Source of the DNA: JBBDXI01 sp040902425
Lineage (GTDB): Bacteria; Planctomycetota; Phycisphaerae; Phycisphaerales; UBA1924
Length of the DNA: 7,838 nt
Reading direction: 5' to 3'
Assembly: GCA_040902425.1 (NCBI GenBank)
Contig: JBBDXI010000020.1
Coordinates: 1-7,838 of the forward strand
A program made the translations under genes and the position numbers. Positions 1 to 3,837 of the stretch are shown here, one piece after another (the first letter of the stretch is position 1; every line of letters begins with the position of its first letter). The notes under the pieces were generated by a model. It was not told the origin of the DNA. It saw nothing but the letters and a program-made list of their open reading frames with translations, and did not search any database.

Positions 1-52
1 CCCGCCCACGCGATTTCCAGTCGCGCTCCTTAAGCCACTCGGACACCTCTCC
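1..52 (-). tRNA. tRNA-Ser (anticodon GGA), 3' part beyond the left window edge
   Basis: Read on the minus strand, the sequence starts with the acceptor strand GGAGAGG (52 down to 46). It continues through a TG linker and a D arm closed by TCC/GGA around GAGTGGCTTAA, then an anticodon stem CGCGA/TCGCG around the loop CTGGAAA. The anticodon GGA lies at 16-18 and reads UCC serine codons. The GAGTGG...TTAAGG D-arm style and the G-rich start of the variable arm at the window edge fit a class II serine tRNA. The long variable arm, T arm and acceptor 3' strand fall outside the window, so the 7-bp acceptor pairing cannot be checked. The gene lies 97 bases downstream of tadA on the same strand. Confidence 0.93.
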
Positions 53-62
53 GGATCCTTCA

Positions 63-68
63 AGGGTA
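63..68 (-). promoter_or_regulatory. candidate -10 element for the tRNA-Ser gene
   Basis: The minus strand carries TACCCT, which fits the TAnnnT pattern of actinobacterial -10 boxes, 10 bases before the mature tRNA 5' end at 52. A start site 6 to 8 bases downstream would leave a leader of only a few bases for RNase P to remove. No clear TTGACA-like -35 is seen. If it is real, the tRNA can be made independently of tadA read-through. Confidence 0.35.
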
Positions 69-90
69 TTGGCTCGGGGTCGGCGGAGGA

Positions 91-149
91 CGCGATCCCA
101 GCGCTAGCTCAAGGGCGGCGACGAGCGCGATCCCAGCGCTGCCTCGAGG
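91..149. repeat. two copies of an imperfect 24-bp direct repeat, period 35
   Basis: The copies lie at 91-114 and 126-149. The first 15 bases (CGCGATCCCAGCGCT) are identical, and the remaining nine differ at three positions, giving 21 of 24 matches. The right copy ends directly against the tadA stop codon, so the pair fills the space between tadA and tRNA-Ser. Each core contains the palindrome AGCGCT. The arrangement may be a local duplication of the sequence just after tadA; I know of no named family. Confidence 0.75.
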
Positions 150-617
150 TCAGCGGCGGGCGGCGAAGAAGTCCGCGAGCAGGGCGGCGCACTCCGCCTC
201 CATCACGCCTGCCGTCACCTGCGGGCGGTGGTTGAGCGCAGGCTCGGAGAGGACGTCGAAAACGCTGCCCGCGGCGCCGGCCTTTGGGTCGGGGGCGCCG
301 AAGACGACCTCGGGGATGCGGGCGAGGACGATCGCCCCCGCGCACATCGCGCAGGGCTCGAGCGTGATGTAGAGGGTGGTGCCCGAAAGGCGCCAGCCGC
401 CAAGCGCCTCGGCGGCGGCGCGGATCGCGAGGACCTCGGCGTGGGCGGTCGGGTCGCCCCGCAGCTCGCGCTCATTCCCGGCGGCGGCGATCGGCTCTCC
501 CTCCCGCGCAATGACCGCGCCGATTGGCACGTCCCCGTGGGCCTCCGCCTCGCGGGCACGATCGATCGCTACCTTCATCAGGCGCTGGTGGATGGCGCTG
601 TCGGCTGCGTCGGGCAT
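150..617 (-). CDS. tadA: tRNA(adenosine-34) deaminase TadA
   Basis: TadA deaminates A34 to inosine in the anticodon of tRNA-Arg(ACG), letting one tRNA read several CGN codons in the cytoplasm. The 155-residue product matches the usual TadA length. It has the complete zinc deaminase site: H59-A-E61 (zinc ligand and proton-shuttle Glu) and P88-C89-A-M-C92 (two Cys ligands). N48, D110 in GAPDPKAGAAG and the C-terminal ECAALLADFF also agree with E. coli TadA as I remember it. The start chosen is the ATG at 615-617, which gives a short N-terminal helix like the family. The frame stays open upstream to 929, but that part is antisense to the protease gene and has no family resemblance. An internal ATG at 578 would cut the first helix. 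No clear Shine-Dalgarno precedes 617. The gene is divergent from the S8 protease (94-base gap), and tRNA-Ser follows on the same strand. Confidence 0.97.
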   Translation of the reverse strand: MPDAADSAIHQRLMKVAIDRAREAEAHGDVPIGAVIAREGEPIAAAGNERELRGDPTAHAEVLAIRAAAEALGGWRLSGTTLYITLEPCAMCAGAIVLARIPEVVFGAPDPKAGAAGSVFDVLSEPALNHRPQVTAGVMEAECAALLADFFAARR

Positions 618-711
618 CGATCCGGAAGTATGTGCCACCGACAACTTCACCCGCGGCCACGTGTTCTGTAAGAGCTCGTGCGATTGCAGGGGATCCCGAG
701 CCGACACCAAG

Positions 712-2067
712 ATGAACCGACGCCTTCCAATCACCGCTCTCCTCGTGCTGCTCGCGGCGCTGGCCGCGGTTGCCGTCGCACCCGCCGGAGCCGCAACCGG
801 CATCTCCCCCGCCCGCGAATTCGCGCCGCGCCAGATCGTCCTCAAGTTCGAGGGACAGCGGCATGCGCGGACGGTGGGGCTGCCGCCCGAGGTGGGCGTG
901 CGGGAGGCCGCGACCGCGCTGCGGGACAACCCTGAGGTCGCCTACGCGGCGCCCAACTACATCGCCACCGTCTCGGCAAAGGCCTCGGTCAAGGCCGCCT
1001 GGATCCCCAACGACCCAGGGACGCTGGAGGTCGACGACACCACCGTCCCGGGAGACTGGGTTTCAAAACAGTGGAACTTCCTGCCCCCGATCGGCACCAG
1101 CACCCCGGTGCTTCCCACGTCCATCGGCGGCATCGACGTGGTCGGCGCCTGGGAGAACCTGATCGAAGCCAAACGCCCCGGGGCGAGGGGGATAAAGATC
1201 GCGGTCCTCGATACCGGGATCGCCTACCGCAACAAGGGGGAGCACTTCCGGCGCAGCCCCGACTTCACCTCCGGGCAGTTCGCGAAAGGCTACGACTTCG
1301 TCGACAGAGACCGGTTCCCGCTCGGCGAGCACGGGCACGGGACCCACATCGCCGGGACGATTGGCGAGAAGACCAACAACGGGATCGGGCTCGTGGGAGT
1401 CGCCTACCGGGCAAAGCTGATGCCGGTTCGCGTCCTCGACCGGCACGGCAGCGGGAAGGCGGACGACATCGCCAAAGGGATTCGGTTCGCGATTGCCCAC
1501 GGCGCGGACGTGATCAACATGAGCTTCAACTTCGGCTGCGGCAAGAGGGTGCCGGGGGTCGATGAAGAACTGCGCCGCGCCTACAGGAAGGGCGTGGTGG
1601 CGGTGGCCTCGATCGGCAACCTCGGCTCCGAGACCTGCGTCTCCCCCCCGGCCACGGGGCCCCGCGTCATCGGCGTCGGCGGGAGCACTGAGGGGGGCTG
1701 CCTGGGCTCATACTCGCTGACCGGCGAGGGGATCGACGTCCTCGCGCCGGGCGGTGGGACGCCCGCGGTGGGCTGCCCGTCGATCTTGTCTCGACCGATT
1801 TACCAGGTGACCTTGGTCGGTGGCAACACCAGCCGCTTCGGCGAGCCGGACACCTATGTGGGCACCTCGATGTCCGCGGCCCACGTCGCCGGGGTGGCGG
1901 CGATGACCCTGGCCAGCGGTGTGCTGAAAGCGGATGGCTCTCCCCAACGCACGGTCAATGGGGTGACTCACCGGCTGCGGCAGACCGCCCGCAGCCTCGG
2001 CCTCCCGGAAACGCAACAGGGAGCCGGCCTGATCGACGCCGCCAGGGCCACGGACCCGGCCGCCTAG
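712..2067 (+). CDS. secreted subtilisin-like serine protease (peptidase family S8)
   Basis: The 451-residue product is an exported endopeptidase. It has a signal peptide (two Arg at 3-4, a Leu/Ala core at about 5-22, likely cleavage after Ala-Gly-Ala-Ala near 28). A short prodomain of inhibitor-I9 type follows (about 30-88, with QIVLKF and NPEVAYAAPNY), then PNDP...QWNF, the usual lead-in to the catalytic domain. The triad is complete: D167 in AVLDTGI, H209 in GHGTHIAGT and S386 in GTSMSAAHVAG, with oxyanion N303 in ASIGN. Four Cys (276, 309, 330, 355) could form disulfides outside the cell. The motif after the catalytic Ser lacks the Pro of the usual GTSMAxPH. The protein ends soon after the catalytic domain with no visible cell-wall anchor or repeat domain. 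The ATG at 712 is chosen because it begins the signal peptide; the open frame reaches back to 376 but overlaps tadA antisense. No good ribosome site is seen. Substrate is unknown. Confidence 0.94.
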   Translation: MNRRLPITALLVLLAALAAVAVAPAGAATGISPAREFAPRQIVLKFEGQRHARTVGLPPEVGVREAATALRDNPEVAYAAPNYIATVSAKASVKAAWIPNDPGTLEVDDTTVPGDWVSKQWNFLPPIGTSTPVLPTSIGGIDVVGAWENLIEAKRPGARGIKIAVLDTGIAYRNKGEHFRRSPDFTSGQFAKGYDFVDRDRFPLGEHGHGTHIAGTIGEKTNNGIGLVGVAYRAKLMPVRVLDRHGSGKADDIAKGIRFAIAHGADVINMSFNFGCGKRVPGVDEELRRAYRKGVVAVASIGNLGSETCVSPPATGPRVIGVGGSTEGGCLGSYSLTGEGIDVLAPGGGTPAVGCPSILSRPIYQVTLVGGNTSRFGEPDTYVGTSMSAAHVAGVAAMTLASGVLKADGSPQRTVNGVTHRLRQTARSLGLPETQQGAGLIDAARATDPAA

Positions 2068-2080
2068 CGCCGGCGCAGCA

Positions 2081-2110
2081 GCCCGGTTGACTCAGGCCCG
2101 GTTGACTCAG
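2081..2110. repeat. perfect tandem duplication, 2 x 15 bp
   Basis: GCCCGGTTGACTCAG occurs at 2081-2095 and again at 2096-2110 with no mismatch. It begins 13 bases after the protease stop codon and is non-coding. Exact identity suggests a recent slippage duplication. The unit is not obviously palindromic and I do not recognise it as a known binding site. Confidence 0.85.
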
Positions 2111-2126
2111 GTTGTGGGGCCTCCCA

Positions 2127-2174
2127 CCGCTGCGCGACCTTTACCCCCTATAGCGGGGTAAAACCGCGCAGCGG
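2127..2174. terminator. long hairpin between convergent genes, probable bidirectional terminator
   Basis: CCGCTGCGCG at 2127-2136 pairs perfectly with 2165-2174. After a 3-by-2 internal loop, TTTACCCC at 2140-2147 pairs with GGGGTAAA at 2155-2162, leaving a 7-base loop (CTATAGC). That gives 18 base pairs, mostly GC, placed between the ends of the S8 protease (2067) and usp (2205), where both transcripts need to stop. There is no U-tract on either side, which is common for terminators in high-GC actinobacteria. A role in mRNA 3'-end protection is also possible. Confidence 0.7.
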
Positions 2175-2204
2175 CGCGGTGCAGGCGCTCACATGCGATG
2201 CGTT

Positions 2205-2645
2205 TTAGGTGGTGCGGACGATCATCACGCTGCAAGGGGCGTGATGGGAGACGTTGTTGGGGACGCTGCCGAGCAGGCGTGAGACGCCGGTCATCCCTCG
2301 GTTGCCGACGACGATCAGGTCGGCGCCGGTTTGTTCGGCCACTTTGAGGATCGCCTCCCCCGGGTTGCCCTCCACCGGGTGGAGCTGGACCTCGAGGCCC
2401 TGCTGTTTGGCGGTCGCGGCGGCGGCCTCCAGGACCAGGTTGACGTCCTCGCGGGGGCCGATCTCATGCTGGACGTCGGCCGGAGCATCCGACTGCTCTC
2501 CCTGGAGGCGGCGACGCGACACCGGCTCGTAGGCGCTGACCAGGCTGAGCTGAGCCCCGGACAGTTTGGCGAGATCGGCGGCCTGAGCGACAGCCTCACC
2601 GGCCGTCTCCGACCCATCGGTTCCAACCACGATGCGAGTGAACAC
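2205..2645 (-). CDS. universal stress protein (UspA family), single domain
   Basis: The 146-residue product is a full-length single Usp domain, a cytoplasmic alpha/beta protein that usually dimerises and, in the ATP-binding subgroup, acts in stress or dormancy responses. It has the N-terminal strand and nucleotide-contact Asp (RIVVGTDGSE, D10), a charged linker at about 42-66, and the C-terminal phosphate loop GNRG...GSVPNNVSHHAPCSVMIV (114-143). The usual loop is G-2x-G-9x-G-S/T; here only eight residues separate G117 from G126-S127, so the loop is one residue short. That could alter ATP binding. The start codon is GTG at 2643-2645, with an AGGAGG site four bases upstream, the best Shine-Dalgarno in the window. 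The stop converges with the S8 protease gene across a hairpin. No partner gene is adjacent, so the job is known only at family level. Confidence 0.95.
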   Translation of the reverse strand: MFTRIVVGTDGSETAGEAVAQAADLAKLSGAQLSLVSAYEPVSRRRLQGEQSDAPADVQHEIGPREDVNLVLEAAAATAKQQGLEVQLHPVEGNPGEAILKVAEQTGADLIVVGNRGMTGVSRLLGSVPNNVSHHAPCSVMIVRTT

Positions 2646-2649
2646 GCCC

Positions 2650-2655
2650 CCTCCT
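2650..2655 (-). promoter_or_regulatory. ribosome binding site of usp
   Basis: On the minus strand AGGAGG, followed by further Gs, lies four bases before the GTG at 2645. It matches the 16S rRNA tail well and decides the non-ATG start of usp. Most other genes here have no comparable site. Confidence 0.8.
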
Positions 2656-2673
2656 GTCCTGGTTACTGGTCGG

Positions 2674-2693
2674 GGCGATACTAGATCATCGCC
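2674..2693 (-). promoter_or_regulatory. putative usp promoter -10 with overlapping inverted repeat (operator candidate)
   Basis: On the minus strand TAGTAT (2683 down to 2678) fits TAnnnT and would place transcription start near 2670, giving a leader of about 25 bases that includes the AGGAGG site. The same bases lie within a perfect dyad, GGCGAT at 2674-2679 and ATCGCC at 2688-2693 around eight bases. A repressor bound there would cover the -10 box. No convincing -35 is seen. The dyad is short and could be chance. Confidence 0.35.
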
Positions 2694-2744
2694 ACGCGCT
2701 CAGCCGATATCTGAACGCAGCCTTCACACTCGCCGAGAGCGCAG

Positions 2745-3056
2745 TCATCGTCCCTCTGCCCCATCGCCCTCGGGCTGCTTGGCCCCATCGCCCTTGGGCT
2801 GCTTGGCCCCATCGCCCTCGGGCTGCTTGGCCCCATCGCCGCTGGGCTGCTTGGCGCCATCGCCCTTGGGCTGCTTGGCCCCATCGCCGCTGGGCTGCGG
2901 CGACGCGCGGCGGTCGGCCTCGCGGGCGGGCAGGTCACGGAAGCCGCCGCCCAGGATCTCGGTCGGCGTCGTGGCAAGGCGGACGGCCCCGATCGCCATC
3001 GAGGCCACTAGGCAGACGATCAGCACGGCCATCCCAAATTTCCACAGTCCCGGCAT
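2745..3056 (-). CDS. small single-pass membrane protein with C-terminal octapeptide repeats, function unknown
   Basis: I do not recognise this 103-residue protein. Residues about 7-28 (FGMAVLIVCLVASMAIGAVR) form one strong transmembrane helix preceded by a Lys. Residues 29-53 are a linker with GGG and several charges. Residues 54-100 hold six copies of QPxGDGA, joined by K in an eight-residue period, with x running S, K, S, E, K, E. The tail is hydrophilic, rich in Gly, Asp, Lys and Pro, and probably disordered. Evidence for coding is the hydrophobic segment directly after an ATG, G/C-ending codons throughout, and repeats that keep frame. The helix may be a signal anchor, leaving the tail outside the membrane or in the wall, but the topology is not certain. 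No Shine-Dalgarno precedes 3056; a TAGTCT box lies seven bases upstream. An internal ATG at 3032 is a weaker alternative. The gene is divergent from the MBL hydrolase (47-base gap). Confidence 0.72.
   Translation of the reverse strand: MPGLWKFGMAVLIVCLVASMAIGAVRLATTPTEILGGGFRDLPAREADRRASPQPSGDGAKQPKGDGAKQPSGDGAKQPEGDGAKQPKGDGAKQPEGDGAEGR
2757..2897 (-). repeat. 24-bp tandem repeat, about six copies, coding
   Basis: Six near-identical units encode QPxGDGA(K) in the small membrane protein. Differences are concentrated in the codon for residue x (AGC, AAG or GAG), plus an occasional third-base change such as GGC for GGG. Low divergence suggests slippage or recombination has recently changed or evened out the copy number. 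Because 24 is a multiple of three, gain or loss of a unit keeps frame. Confidence 0.9.
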
Positions 3057-3063
3057 CGACGGC

Positions 3064-3069
3064 AGACTA
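3064..3069 (-). promoter_or_regulatory. candidate -10 box for the small membrane protein gene
   Basis: TAGTCT on the minus strand ends seven bases before the ATG at 3056, and there is no Shine-Dalgarno. The spacing would put the transcription start at or next to the A of the start codon, giving a leaderless mRNA. No -35 is recognised. Confidence 0.35.
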
Positions 3070-3091
3070 GCCCCGCGCCCTCCCCCGCGTT

Positions 3092-3097
3092 TAGGGT
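3092..3097 (+). promoter_or_regulatory. candidate -10 box for the MBL hydrolase gene
   Basis: TAGGGT ends six bases before the ATG at 3104, the distance expected from a -10 box to the first transcribed base. The only purine-rich stretch (GGTGGAG) sits two bases before the ATG, too close for normal ribosome binding. A leaderless transcript is the simpler reading, though the GGTGGAG could act as a weak site on a longer mRNA. Confidence 0.35.
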
Positions 3098-3103
3098 GGA
3101 GAC

Positions 3104-3817
3104 ATGGAGAAGGTGGCAGAGGGCGTTTGGCTGCTGCGGGGCGACCTGGGGAAGTCGATGAACATCTACTTCCTCGAGGACGGGGATGGGGTCGTCCAGT
3201 TCGACGCCGGGACCAAGGGGATGGTCAAGGCGACGCGGGCAGCCGCGGAGGAGCTGGGCGGGTTGAAGCGGATCGTCCTCGGCCACGGGCACGCCGATCA
3301 CCGCGGAACCGCTCCCTCGATGGGCGTGCCGGTCTTCTGCCATCCCGACGAGGTGGCCGACGCCGAACGCCCGGGCGCGATCGACTCCTACATGGAAGTC
3401 TCCGAGTTCCCCACCCTGCGGGCCCGGCTGGCGTACCCGCTGCTGATGCGGCGCTGGGACGGCGGGCCGGTGAAGATCGACGGCACCGTCTCCGAGGGGG
3501 ACGAGGTCGCCGGCTTTCGCGTCGTCCACTTCCCCGGGCACGCGCGGGGGCTGATCGGCCTGTGGCGTGAGAGCGACCGGGTCGCGCTGGTCAGCGACGT
3601 CATCTACCTGCTCGACTCGATGCGGCTGGGGAAACCTTTCCCCGATGGCGAGCCGAGCGTCCCCCATCCCAGGTGGAACTGGGACCACGCGAAAGCGCAG
3701 GAGTCGGTGCGCAAGCTCGCCGCGCTGGAGCCCGCCATCGTCGGCCCCGGTCACGAGGAGCCTCTGCGGGGGGAGAACCTGCGCGAGACGCTGGAGCGCG
3801 CGGCTGAGAAGTGTTGA
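3104..3817 (+). CDS. metallo-beta-lactamase-fold metal-dependent hydrolase
   Basis: The 237-residue cytoplasmic protein (no signal peptide) has the full dinuclear metal site of the MBL superfamily. The residues are H61-G-H63-A-D65-H66, then H146 in FPGHARG, D165 in LVSDVIY and H217 in GPGHEEP. The N-terminal strands (GVWLLRGDLGKSMNIYFLEDGDGVVQFDAG, with a DAG turn at 34-36) are typical of the glyoxalase II-like branch, which hydrolyses thioesters, lactones, phosphoesters and similar bonds. The substrate cannot be read from sequence. A 45-residue insert between the second and third motifs (about 85-130, with YMEVSEFPTLRARLAYPLLMRRWDGG) may line the active site or carry a dimer contact. The GHARG variant replaces the common GHTPG. 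The start at 3104 begins the first strand. The gene is followed after 20 bases by the GT-C-like membrane protein on the same strand, so the two are probably co-transcribed. Confidence 0.92.
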   Translation: MEKVAEGVWLLRGDLGKSMNIYFLEDGDGVVQFDAGTKGMVKATRAAAEELGGLKRIVLGHGHADHRGTAPSMGVPVFCHPDEVADAERPGAIDSYMEVSEFPTLRARLAYPLLMRRWDGGPVKIDGTVSEGDEVAGFRVVHFPGHARGLIGLWRESDRVALVSDVIYLLDSMRLGKPFPDGEPSVPHPRWNWDHAKAQESVRKLAALEPAIVGPGHEEPLRGENLRETLERAAEKC

Positions 3818-3822
3818 GTCGG

Positions 3823-3828
3823 TAGTTT
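3823..3828 (+). promoter_or_regulatory. candidate internal -10 box ahead of the GT-C-like gene
   Basis: TAGTTT lies in the 20-base gap after the MBL stop codon, nine bases before the ATG at 3838, and no Shine-Dalgarno is visible in this gap. It may allow separate, near-leaderless expression of the membrane protein in addition to read-through. The evidence is position and hexamer only. Confidence 0.3.
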
Positions 3829-3837
3829 CTCGCCCTC

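Noticed and set aside
658..663. CACGTG palindrome between tadA and the protease
   Set aside because: A six-base palindrome is too short to mean anything alone, and no second copy or promoter relation was seen.
376..711. N-terminal extension of the S8 protease from 376
   Set aside because: It overlaps tadA antisense, and the signal peptide begins exactly at the ATG at 712.
618..929. N-terminal extension of TadA up to codon 929
   Set aside because: It is antisense to the protease signal-peptide region, Ser/Arg/Ala-rich, and TadA of normal length starts at 617.
2632..3570. Plus-strand open frame with GCLAPSP repeats over the 24-bp repeat region
   Set aside because: The repeat stays open in this frame because its unit is a multiple of three. 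The frame also runs over the MBL gene in the wrong register. The minus frame has the transmembrane helix and a sensible start.
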